64,000 bases of DNA, taken from positions 171,654 through 235,653 of the forward strand of contig JAFQOR010000012.1 of assembly GCA_017403125.1 (NCBI GenBank), written 5' to 3'. The translations under genes and the position numbers were made by a program. Positions within the stretch are counted from its first letter, which is position 1. The number at the start of each line of letters is the position of its first letter. This DNA comes from Alistipes sp. (GTDB lineage Bacteria; Bacteroidota; Bacteroidia; Bacteroidales; Rikenellaceae). The notes below the pieces were generated by a model. That model had not been told where the DNA came from. It saw only the letters and a list, made by a program, of their open reading frames with translations, and made no database searches. Shown here in pieces: positions 35,881 through 43,978 of the stretch.

Positions 35881-36258
35881 ATGAAGACTATTTTATACTC
35901 TCTATTAGCTGCAACAATGATGGTTGGATGCAATAATTCAACGGCTACGAAGGGTTTTGATTCGGTAGATGCAACACGCTTTGCCGAGGTGATTGAGAAC
36001 GAGCAGGTGCTAATTATTGACACGCGAACACCTGCGGAGTTCAGCGAGGGACATATCCCTGGCGCAGTGAACATCGACATCGATGGTGAGGAGTTCGAGG
36101 CAATGGTTGCTAAGTTGGATAAGTCGCGCCCCGTAGCAGTATATTGTCGTGGTGGTCGCAGAAGCAAGGAGGCTGCCGAACACATGGTTAGTTGCGGTTT
36201 GGAGGTTACGGAACTCATGGACGGCATCCTATCGTGGGAAGGCGAGCTGGAGAAGTAA
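35881..36258 (+). CDS. Rhodanese-domain lipoprotein
   Basis: A 125-aa protein: lipoprotein signal ending MVGC (Cys ~17), then one rhodanese domain. The features are VLIIDTRTPAEFSEGHIPGA, the catalytic Cys in VYCRGGRRSKEAAE and the end VTELMDGILSWE. Rhodaneses carry persulfide sulfur on this Cys; an exported single-domain form could take part in sulfur or thiol metabolism in the periplasm. Base composition is more AT-rich than the neighbours, it has its own promoter, and it lies between tRNA-Lys-tail repeats (35283 and 36374), so it may be acquired cargo. Confidence 0.9.
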   Translation: MKTILYSLLAATMMVGCNNSTATKGFDSVDATRFAEVIENEQVLIIDTRTPAEFSEGHIPGAVNIDIDGEEFEAMVAKLDKSRPVAVYCRGGRRSKEAAEHMVSCGLEVTELMDGILSWEGELEK

Positions 36259-36373
36259 TTTGTGTGAATGATTGTGCATATTGCATATCATGCGTTATGC
36301 GCAGTGAGTGTCGTGTGAGTGTAAATTACCCAACAGACACAACCGTTTAACAGCTTGTGCGCAACGGGAAGCG
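36259..36373. other. Spacer between the rhodanese gene and the third tail repeat
   Basis: Non-coding; includes TGCGCAACGGGAAGCGTTGA, a small inverted repeat just before the degraded tRNA tail. Together with 36511-36686 (also no gene) this fills the gap to the WYL regulator. Confidence 0.4.
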
Positions 36374-36510
36374 TTGAGTCCCGACGGATTCGTAAAAAAG
36401 GCAGCTTTTAAGCTGTCTTTTTTCGCGAATCAGTATCTACATTCCCCCTAAATCTCACTTTGACAAGGGGGGGGGCTTGTTTGCATCATAGCCTTCACTT
36501 GCAAATGGAG
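36374..36510 (+). repeat. Degraded third tRNA-Lys-tail repeat unit
   Basis: TTGAGTCCCGACGGATTC resembles the tRNA-Lys 3' end (four changes or so), followed by a hairpin (AAAAAAGGCAGCTT with AAGCTGTCTTTTTT, 36394-36423), CGCGAATC, ACATTCCCCCTAAATC, a degraded palindrome with nine G (36467-36475), then CTTGTTTGCATCA and TTCACTTG as in unit 2. The hairpin may also terminate the rhodanese transcript. Confidence 0.7.
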
Positions 36511-36686
36511 AGCCATCGCCACAATTATCACACTCCGCTACCCCACCGACGACGCACATTTGACACACGGCTGTCACAAAAACACACAATCGCAAAAGTT
36601 TTTGACACTAATAGTCATTTTTATAGCCTGCGCATCGCTCCGTTACAAAAAGATTGTGTAACTTTACCAATAAATTATCGGAAACC

Positions 36687-37586
36687 ATGGACCAGCCCAA
36701 AATCGAACGTGTGCTTCGTCTGATGAAGCTAATGACAGCAAACGTGAACTACACCGTAGAGGAGCTCGCCGAGAGGCTTGGCACATCCTACCGCTCGATA
36801 TATCGCTACATCGAGACATTCAAGGATGCCGGCTTTGTGGTTCACAAGCTCGACGGCGGAGTATATAAGCTCGGCAAGGAGAGCCGATACTTCAAGGAGA
36901 TATCGCAACTCATCCACTTCACCGACGAGGAGGCTCACATCATAAACAGCCTCATAGAGGGGTTGGACGATACCAACGTCCTGAAACAGAACCTACGTCG
37001 CAAGCTAACGTCGGTATATAGCTCGACGGCCGTTGCCAACTGCATCGTGAAGGGGCGCAATGCCATAAACGTAAACCACATAATAGAGGCCATAAACGAG
37101 CGCCGACAAGTGGTGTTTCGCAGCTACGCATCATCGCACACGGGCATAATACGCGACCGTCTGGTAGAGCCCTTTGGCTTCACCACGAACTACATTCAGG
37201 TATGGTGCTACGAACCCGAGAGTGGACTTAACAAACTTTTCAAAACCTCTCGCATAGGCAGCGTTGAACTCACCTGCGACGAGTGGCAGAATGCCGACAA
37301 ACACCACGAAGGCTACATCGACATATTCCGTATCACGGGTTTCGAGCAGCACCGCGTAGTGTTGAAATTGGGCATGCTGGCGCGTAACCTGCTCATCGAG
37401 GAGTACCCCCTTGCAGAGCGCGACCTGCAAGCCTTGGATGATAACCACTGGCTACTAACGACAGATGTGTGCAGCTACCTCGGTATAGGCAGGTTTGTAA
37501 TGGGACTTTTAGACGACATCGAGATTATCGAGAGCCCCGAATTTACAGAATATATCGACGCAAAGCTACGCACAGCTATAAAATAG
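36687..37586 (+). CDS. HTH/WYL-domain transcriptional regulator
   Basis: A cytoplasmic DNA-binding regulator of 299 aa. Residues ~1-60 form a winged helix-turn-helix (YTVEELAERLGTSYRSIYRYIETF). A linker and the WYL domain follow (~135-220; here the motif region reads IQVWCYEPESGLNKLFKTSRIGS) with a C-terminal WCX-like part. WYL domains sense nucleic acid or nucleotide ligands and often regulate stress or defence genes. No operon partner is present, so the targets are unknown. The frame extends to 36654; the ATG at 36687 matches family N-termini. Confidence 0.87.
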   Translation: MDQPKIERVLRLMKLMTANVNYTVEELAERLGTSYRSIYRYIETFKDAGFVVHKLDGGVYKLGKESRYFKEISQLIHFTDEEAHIINSLIEGLDDTNVLKQNLRRKLTSVYSSTAVANCIVKGRNAINVNHIIEAINERRQVVFRSYASSHTGIIRDRLVEPFGFTTNYIQVWCYEPESGLNKLFKTSRIGSVELTCDEWQNADKHHEGYIDIFRITGFEQHRVVLKLGMLARNLLIEEYPLAERDLQALDDNHWLLTTDVCSYLGIGRFVMGLLDDIEIIESPEFTEYIDAKLRTAIK

Positions 37587-37709
37587 GGGTTATGAGTTAG
37601 TGGTGGTCAGACAACCTTATTCATATCCAGCACATTACACAAGGCAGATAGCATATAGTTGCTGTCCTCTAAAAGAGATGAAAAGAGGCTCATTGTGGGT
37701 ATTCGCATA

Positions 37710-37746
37710 AATCGAGGGTGACCAACAAAATTGGCCACCCTCGATT
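37710..37746. terminator. Bidirectional terminator between the WYL and Big_2 genes
   Basis: A 16-nt stem with one mismatch (AATCGAGGGTGACCAA at 37710-37725; TTGGCCACCCTCGATT at 37731-37746), loop CAAAA, with A/T-rich ends on both strands. It serves two converging genes. Confidence 0.8.
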
Positions 37747-37782
37747 TTCTGTGGCGCCGAGGCGCTCACCATTTCTAATCCG

Positions 37783-39873
37783 TTATGGTATAAGGTTGAT
37801 AGTATAGGTCTGGGTATGGTCGCCACACTTATAGGTAATCTTTACGGCAACAAGCTCATTCCACACCAAACGCTCTAATCTGTAACCCTCGCCTGTGGTT
37901 AGTTTCGTAATCTTTACTTTGCTTTCGTCGCTCGACGTAAGTGTGTACTGCGTAGCCGGTATTTGGTACTCCTTGAACCTATCTACCCAAGAGGTAATAT
38001 CGTAGTAGTAGATAATCAAATTAAGACCATCTTTATAGAGTGTTGAGCCCCAATTGAATGTAAAGTTCTTGGTACCATCCAAACCCTCGGCAGGTGTCAA
38101 TGTAGTGTTGTCACTATAACCGTACGACTCAAATAGATAGGGATATGTGCGCAAATAGACTCTTGCATCGCCCACCAAGTTACCATCGAGATAGGGCAAC
38201 ATTTGGATATAATAGTAGCCTCCACTATAATTCTCCGAGAATGCAACCGAAGCCGTTACATTATCCTTTGTCACCTCATACTTCAATGCTTCGGGGTTGT
38301 CATCATAGGTTATCACCCAATCGAACCAACGCAAGTCTGCATTTGCAGGCTCCACCGTCATATTCACATCGTTCTTAATATCTATCTGCTTACCGTGCCA
38401 AGCATAGGCTTCATAAACATTCGACGAATTGGGGACATAATCGCCAAACTTTATCCATGTAGGCTTGGCTCCTAACACAAAAATAGGCACCTTTGTTTCA
38501 ACTCCACTACCATCTTTTGCTCTAAATGTAATCTCTGCCTCTCCTAAACTTACGCCTGTTACCACGTTATTGCTGTCGATGGTAGCAATAGATGGGTTGC
38601 TGCTAATAGCCTCATACTCCTTATTCTGAGCATTGACGGGATAGACCGAAACATCCAATGTTATCATCTCATTTACCTCGACCTTAACAACCTTTGGCTC
38701 TACTTCAATCGCTTCAACCATCTGGGTTGCCAATACCGTGATTTCATCCGTTGTTGCGGTGAAGCCACCATCATTTGTTGTACAGGTAATGGTTACCTTG
38801 CCGGGTTTAACAGCCGTGAGCATAGCGTGAACAAAACCAGAAGTTTCTGTTCTGTAATGCTCTACGGTTGCAACATCGGGATTGCTGCTTGTCCATACAA
38901 CACCCATATCCGTTGCGTTTTCGGGCGATATAATCATACAATATCTCTCCGTATCGCCAACTCTTATCTCCTTTCTTGATATGTCACCATACCACTCTAT
39001 GCTCGTTACCGGCACCCTCTCGGTGACAACTTTTACGGGAATGGTCGCCGTAAAACCTCCATCGACGGTAGTTACGGTGACATCCGTTTCACCGACAGCG
39101 ATGCCCGTAACCGTTCCATCCTTAACCGTAGCGATTGAAGCGTTGCCTATACTCCATGTAACCGACTTATCGTCTGCATTTTCGGGCGTCACGGTAGCGT
39201 TGAGTTTGAGAGACTCGCCAATCTCCAAGGCGACCATCGTTCTATCCAACTCTACACCATCGACCTTGATAGGCGCCGCCTTTACTGCGACCGAGGCTGA
39301 AGCAGTAAACGCCCCGTCGGCAGTGGTTGCAGTAATAATAGTCTCACCGACAGCAATAGCAGTAACTACTCCATCCTGAACCGTGGCAATGGCATCGTTG
39401 GCGCTACTCCAACTTATAGCCTTATTTGTAGCATTAGCGGGAGTAATGGTAGCGGTAATGGTCTCGCTATCGCCTACTTCGAGTGCTAACGCACTCTTAT
39501 CAAGCTCAACACCCGTAACTTTGATGATACTCTCGGCAACAGTGATTGATGCTGTAGCGGTAAAACCTCCATCGACGGTGGTGACAGTAACAGTGGTTTC
39601 ACCCAATGCAACCGCCTTAACAACGCCATCCATAATGGTAGCAATAGACGCATCAGCTATGCTCCACTCCACAGCCTTGTTTGTAGCATTAGCAGGGGTT
39701 ACCATAGCTGTTAGAATATCACTATCGCCGAGCTCGAGCGCAACTGCACTCTTGTTGAGCGATACGCCTGTTACAGCAACAACCTGAGGCGTATCGGCTC
39801 CCGGATCATCCTTCTTACATGCAGTAAACGCCAATGCTACGGCGGCGACTGCTAAAAGTAAATAGTTTTTCAT
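37783..39873 (-). CDS. Multi-domain Big_2 (bacterial Ig-like group 2) surface lipoprotein
   Basis: A 696-aa lipoprotein: signal ending AFTAC, then KKDDPGAD, a surface-export signal. Residues ~35-460 are five tandem Big_2 domains of ~80-90 residues, each with VTGVxLxKSxxALExGD, TPxNATNKxxxWSS, IATVxDGVVxAxAxGET and TVTTxDGGFTAT. The first three are nearly alike at DNA level. Residues ~460-696 form a C-terminal domain of unknown fold (PTWIKFGDYVPNSSN...). It probably serves as an adhesin or structural stalk. A nine-C tract lies 160 bp upstream. Confidence 0.88.
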   Translation of the reverse strand: MKNYLLLAVAAVALAFTACKKDDPGADTPQVVAVTGVSLNKSAVALELGDSDILTAMVTPANATNKAVEWSIADASIATIMDGVVKAVALGETTVTVTTVDGGFTATASITVAESIIKVTGVELDKSALALEVGDSETITATITPANATNKAISWSSANDAIATVQDGVVTAIAVGETIITATTADGAFTASASVAVKAAPIKVDGVELDRTMVALEIGESLKLNATVTPENADDKSVTWSIGNASIATVKDGTVTGIAVGETDVTVTTVDGGFTATIPVKVVTERVPVTSIEWYGDISRKEIRVGDTERYCMIISPENATDMGVVWTSSNPDVATVEHYRTETSGFVHAMLTAVKPGKVTITCTTNDGGFTATTDEITVLATQMVEAIEVEPKVVKVEVNEMITLDVSVYPVNAQNKEYEAISSNPSIATIDSNNVVTGVSLGEAEITFRAKDGSGVETKVPIFVLGAKPTWIKFGDYVPNSSNVYEAYAWHGKQIDIKNDVNMTVEPANADLRWFDWVITYDDNPEALKYEVTKDNVTASVAFSENYSGGYYYIQMLPYLDGNLVGDARVYLRTYPYLFESYGYSDNTTLTPAEGLDGTKNFTFNWGSTLYKDGLNLIIYYYDITSWVDRFKEYQIPATQYTLTSSDESKVKITKLTTGEGYRLERLVWNELVAVKITYKCGDHTQTYTINLIP

Positions 39874-40253
39874 AGTGCTAAAATTTAATTGAATGATGAT
39901 TAAGTTAAGACATACAAAAGCGGTTCGCTACATTGGCAGCGAACTTAAAAAGTTATTCTTATAGGCAAAGTTATTGTACGGAGAATGAAACCTATTGCGC
40001 ACACGAGCTAATTCCCTGATAATCAGAGAAATACCCCCCCCCAATAACATATACTCGGAGGCAGAGGTATGGAACGCACTGCTTCATTATTATACGAAAT
40101 GTATTACAAATATAGGTATAAAAAGAGTAATATCAAAGAAAAATGGGATAATAATAGGAATAATACAAAAAAATTGGTGCATTGACATAAATTGTCAAAT
40201 GCGTGTTGCACCTTTGCATAACATTTAACAACACCCTAAAAAAACATGATGTT
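39874..40253. other. Intergenic region with a C9 tract between divergent lipoprotein genes
   Basis: No gene. It holds the -7 element of the Big_2 gene (minus strand, TAACTTTG, 39966-39973), an inverted repeat CTGATAATCAG near 40015-40026, and nine consecutive C at 40034-40042 with AAATA before and TAACAT after. A weak CACCTTTG near 40209 may be the -7 of the plus-strand gene. Confidence 0.55.
39966..39973 (-). promoter_or_regulatory. -7 promoter element of the Big_2 gene
   Basis: Read on the minus strand: TAACTTTG, a match to TAnnTTTG, 93 bp before the ATG. No clear TTTG at the normal upstream spacing. Confidence 0.45.
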
Positions 40254-40712
40254 ATGAAAAGGTTACTAACGACAATCCTATCTCTTTCGTTCGCACTCGC
40301 AGGCTATGCGTGTGGGACATCGGACAACAGCACGGCCCCAGAGGGCAACAGCACAACAATCGAGAATAGTCAATACACACACCCGCAGTGCCCTGCACGA
40401 TATGTGATGTACCCCACGGAGAATATCTGGAACTTCCTCGAACTCGACACACGCACAGGCAGGGTGTGGCAGGTGCAGTTCGTAATAAACGGCGATAATC
40501 GTTTCAAGAGCAGAATCGTATCGTCGTGCCTCGATTGGGAGGAGAGCGAGGCGGATGCTCCGGATGGGCGTTTCGCACTCTACCCCACGCAGAACATATA
40601 CACATTCCTGCTGGTGGACCAGCGCGATGGCGATGTTTTGCAGATTCAGTGGACGACCGACGACGAGAGTTTATCGGGCATAGTAGCCGAGATTAAGGAG
40701 TACGGTTTCTAA
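40254..40712 (+). CDS. Lipoprotein with two tandem YPT-N-I-(W/Y) repeats
   Basis: A 152-aa lipoprotein: signal ending GYAC, then GTSDNS. The mature part is two copies of a ~60-residue unit: MYPTENIWNFLELDTRTGRVWQ-V-Q and LYPTQNIYTFLLVDQRDGDVLQ-I-Q. Each is a beta-hairpin-rich element of the form YPT-x-NI-(W/Y)-x-FL-x-x-D. I recognise the pattern from Bacteroidales hypothetical proteins but know no function. The ATG at 40254 begins the signal peptide; the frame opens at 40203. Confidence 0.82.
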   Translation: MKRLLTTILSLSFALAGYACGTSDNSTAPEGNSTTIENSQYTHPQCPARYVMYPTENIWNFLELDTRTGRVWQVQFVINGDNRFKSRIVSSCLDWEESEADAPDGRFALYPTQNIYTFLLVDQRDGDVLQIQWTTDDESLSGIVAEIKEYGF

Positions 40713-40721
40713 CCCTTCACC

Positions 40722-40979
40722 ATGGCAAGTAGTAGGCCTACATACCAAGATTTCAGGGCATTTCTTCGCGAAGAGGGATGCGCGCCAAACTTCGACCGCG
40801 CATTCCTCGCCTACAACGACGCCACGGCGTTCGACAGCGTGATGTGGGATGCTGCGACCGACAAGCAATCTCTAATTGCCGTAGCCTTTGTGTGGGATAA
40901 AACCGCCGAAGGACGCGAGTTTTGGCGCAACATCGACCTACGTTGGTGGCAACGCTACGACGAGTTGCATCAGCGATAG
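40722..40979 (+). CDS. Small cytoplasmic protein of unknown function
   Basis: An 85-aa protein without signal peptide or membrane segment, 9 nt after the repeat lipoprotein and probably cotranscribed. Trp-rich C-terminal half (VWDKTAEGREFWRNIDLRWW). No family is recognised; its clean start, codon use and spacing support a real gene. Confidence 0.6.
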   Translation: MASSRPTYQDFRAFLREEGCAPNFDRAFLAYNDATAFDSVMWDAATDKQSLIAVAFVWDKTAEGREFWRNIDLRWWQRYDELHQR

Positions 40980-41009
40980 CCTCGATAGCCTCCTGTCACA
41001 GATTGCCAA

Positions 41010-43154
41010 CTAATAGGCGTAGCCCTCGATAATATTGGCGTAGTTGCTCCAAATATCGGCACTCATGTAGCTGGTAACAGCGCTCTCGGGAACATAGATG
41101 CGACAGTCGTGAGGCATGCCGCTCAACGCATAGCGGTCGCCGAGTTGCGGGGGCGTGGTAGGCTTGCAATAGATTGACGTAAGTGCCGAGCAGTAGTCGA
41201 AGAGATACTCGCCAAGATACTCCACACTTCGGGGCAACACGATGCTTAACAACGAGCCACAGCCATTGAAGGCGTAGCCATTAAGATGTGTAAGGCCCTC
41301 GGGCAACTCGACCATTTCGAGCGACTGACACATGTAGAAAGCGTGCTTGTCTATCGTCTTCAAGCCATTGCCAAAGACTATCTTCGCAAGGTTGTTGCAC
41401 TGCGCGAAGGCTGCCTCACCGATATACTCTACGCTATCCGACAGGGTGATGCTCTCCACCGCATCATAGGCACCAAATGCCATGTCGCCGATGCTCGTGA
41501 CCTTATCTCCAAACCAAATATGCACAAACTCCGAGCCTTGGAACCAATTATTTCGCGCCTCGGTGTTTGCCGTCTGCGCAGGGATATTGAACCCTATGCG
41601 TAGATTATTGCCCTTACACCCCTTGAAGGCGTCGTTACCGACAGCCGCGATGCCACTACCGAGATTGAAGTCGGCATCGACACATCCGGCAAATGCCGAC
41701 TGACCTATCGACGTCACACTATCGGGCAGCGTAATGCTCTCCAACGACGCAGCATTGTAGAAGGCATATTTACCTATTGACTGCACCTTCGAGGGTATCA
41801 AAAGCTCGGTGATAGGCTCATCATCGATATTTATTGTAACACCAAGATGCATGGGGTTAGACTCCTCATTTCCAAACGACACAGCGCACCAATCTACAAG
41901 ACTCTCGATATAGAGGTCACAGAGGTTGCTACATCCGGCAAAGGCGCTGCTACCCACCGACGGCACCTCGTTCATGAACGTTACACGCTGCAAGGGGGTG
42001 TATGCCGCAAATGCCGACGCACCAACACGAGCGGCGACATTCACACTATCGAACGTCGAGCCATTGAGCCAGTGTGACGTTGCAGTAGCATCCTCGCTCT
42101 GATTCGGGATTGCACAATATGTCGTAAGTTCGCCTTTGCAATAGGCAAAGACTCCACTACCGATGCTCTCGACCGACGCCGGGAGAGTCACCTCATCGAC
42201 CGCCGTGCAACCCTCGAAAGCGTTGTCGCCAACAACACGTATGCCATCCCGCAAAGGCAGCTCCGCAAGAGCCTCACACCCCTTGAAAGCACGGCTGCCA
42301 ATGGTCACAACCTGCTCGGGCAACGTGATGCTCTCAATTGTGTTACAGCCATTAAACGCATCGTCGGGGATGGTGGTAATAGCATCGTCAAACACGATAT
42401 AGCCACACTCATCGCCATAGAAGTGTGTTAGCATCGAGGCACCAAAGCCCTCGGTAGAGGAGAGCTTCACTGTACGGTACTCCGACGAGTGGTAACTAAT
42501 CTCGTTCACTGCCTCGTAGAGCGATGCCTGCACAATGGTAAACCTCTGGAACACCTTGCCCTCTTCGTCCAACAACCCCACAACAGCCACACGCATCATG
42601 TTGCTCGTGTTAGCCAGCGCCGTGAAGGTTAGTTTTGCTTGCTCCATAGCACGTGTCGAAGATGAGCACTCCAACCATGTGGCATCGGCAGGCACTACGA
42701 CATCGAAATCGACGTTCGTCGTGATAGGAATATCTATGCTACTATGCTCGGCGGGCATGGTGTATGCCTCGGCATCAGGGGTCTCGATAAGGTTTGCCTT
42801 CTTCTGCGTAACGGGGATTTTTAGGGCATTGCCATTAGCGAGCTTTATGAGCAAATGGCTATCGCGAGGCTCTACGCCATCATACTTGGGGACCTTGACA
42901 ATGAAGTAGGTGTTGTAGATACCACCCTGCTCAGGCGACACCTCTACCCACTCGTCATAGGGCGTCACCTGCCAATCGCAAGCCACAGTAAAGACAACCG
43001 TCTCCGAGCCTCCGTCGGCACCAAACACAAGATTCTTGTCCTCCTCATCGGTGATGATGATGCCAAGGTAACCGTTGTTTTCATCGTCGTTGCTACATGC
43101 GACCATGCCAAAAACCATAGCTACAAGAGCCAAAATGCGAAATAAATCCTTCAT
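41010..43154 (-). CDS. BspA-type leucine-rich-repeat (LRR_5) lipoprotein with BACON domain
   Basis: A 714-aa surface lipoprotein: signal ending GMVAC, then SNDDENN, strongly acidic. Residues ~25-215 hold two BACON-like domains (FTVACDWQVTPYDEWVEVSPEQGG; FDVVVPADATWLECSSS). Residues ~215-700 hold about 15 LRR_5 repeats of the pattern GxxAFxxCxxLxxIxLPxSVxxIG (for example IGEAAFAQCNNLAKIVFGNG). BspA-type proteins bind host matrix proteins or other bacteria; this function is inferred. It is transcribed alone from the promoter at 43266-43297. Confidence 0.9.
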   Translation of the reverse strand: MKDLFRILALVAMVFGMVACSNDDENNGYLGIIITDEEDKNLVFGADGGSETVVFTVACDWQVTPYDEWVEVSPEQGGIYNTYFIVKVPKYDGVEPRDSHLLIKLANGNALKIPVTQKKANLIETPDAEAYTMPAEHSSIDIPITTNVDFDVVVPADATWLECSSSTRAMEQAKLTFTALANTSNMMRVAVVGLLDEEGKVFQRFTIVQASLYEAVNEISYHSSEYRTVKLSSTEGFGASMLTHFYGDECGYIVFDDAITTIPDDAFNGCNTIESITLPEQVVTIGSRAFKGCEALAELPLRDGIRVVGDNAFEGCTAVDEVTLPASVESIGSGVFAYCKGELTTYCAIPNQSEDATATSHWLNGSTFDSVNVAARVGASAFAAYTPLQRVTFMNEVPSVGSSAFAGCSNLCDLYIESLVDWCAVSFGNEESNPMHLGVTINIDDEPITELLIPSKVQSIGKYAFYNAASLESITLPDSVTSIGQSAFAGCVDADFNLGSGIAAVGNDAFKGCKGNNLRIGFNIPAQTANTEARNNWFQGSEFVHIWFGDKVTSIGDMAFGAYDAVESITLSDSVEYIGEAAFAQCNNLAKIVFGNGLKTIDKHAFYMCQSLEMVELPEGLTHLNGYAFNGCGSLLSIVLPRSVEYLGEYLFDYCSALTSIYCKPTTPPQLGDRYALSGMPHDCRIYVPESAVTSYMSADIWSNYANIIEGYAY

Positions 43155-43265
43155 TGTATTCTTCTAAAAAATCCCTCTCCAACGCCTTGTCTCGCACCGA
43201 CAAAACAGCGCAGATAGGACATTATACTTTCGATTGACAGAAGAGCGCACAACACGTTCTTGGCA

Positions 43266-43297
43266 CAAAGGTATAAATTATTATCCATAAATGCAAT
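43266..43297 (-). promoter_or_regulatory. Promoter of the LRR_5 lipoprotein gene
   Basis: On the minus strand: ATTG (43297-43294), a 20-bp spacer and TACCTTTG (43273-43266), about 110 bp before the ATG. Confidence 0.55.
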
Positions 43298-43864
43298 AAC
43301 TGCCAACGAAATAAACTCTGCAAACTATATGCAAAGCATATAACAACACGAGAGGAATAGTCCAAAAATCGAGCCGTCACCCCTCTTACGATAAAATACC
43401 TGAAATGTGTGCCTATGGGCCACCGACGAAGCCTGTTTCTGACACGTTTTACAGCTTTTTTGCAAAAGTATGCAAAATGGTTGTTGTATCAAACCGTGCC
43501 ACTTTGTGCCATTCGATTCCACTTGGTCCAAAATTGATATACTCATATAGTAATTATGCTATCTTTGTCTTCGCGATAAACAGCATTGGATATGCTACGC
43601 AATAAGATGTTGGCGATATCGAGTGCCGCAAGATGCAAAGTCAAACGACTTTGGGCGCTATGTAATCCAACAGCTATAAGTACGATTTAGGAATAATTTT
43701 GTTTTTACCATTTTTTTGTCGTCAAATATACAACAACATGAAGTCACTACCCCTATATGGCTATGCTACCACCCATAACCAGTAAAAAAATGTTTACGCA
43801 GGTAGTCTAATCGGGACTGTTGCACAACAATAACCACAAATAGCATGTGATCATTGAAAAGATT

Positions 43865-43895
43865 GAGGAGCCCCGAAACAACATCGGAACTCCTC
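43865..43895 (-). terminator. Terminator downstream of the fimbrillin-like genes
   Basis: GAGGAGCCCCGA (43865-43876) pairs with TCGGAACTCCTC (43884-43895) except for a two-base mismatch. On the minus strand it is followed by AATCTTTTC, so the T run is weak. Confidence 0.55.
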
Positions 43896-43978
43896 TTTTG
43901 CAACACTAAATAAAGAGAAAGCAAGATTTTAATGAAGTGTTGCATTGTCGCTTTTCATCAATGTATGCGCCTGATGAC

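Larger units (their letters stand above)
43155..43978. other. Gene-poor region between two minus-strand surface-protein genes
   Basis: No coding sequence is supported. It holds the LRR_5 promoter (43266-43297), a promoter-like TATCTTTG on plus at 43560-43567 with no gene downstream, a small hairpin CAAAGTC-AAAC-GACTTTG near 43636-43653, and a terminator hairpin at 43865-43895. Confidence 0.5.

Noticed and set aside
43825-43845. Possible IS end (GGGACTGTTGCACAAC)
   Set aside because: Only one short match to a common IS terminal pattern, with no inverted partner, target duplication or transposase.
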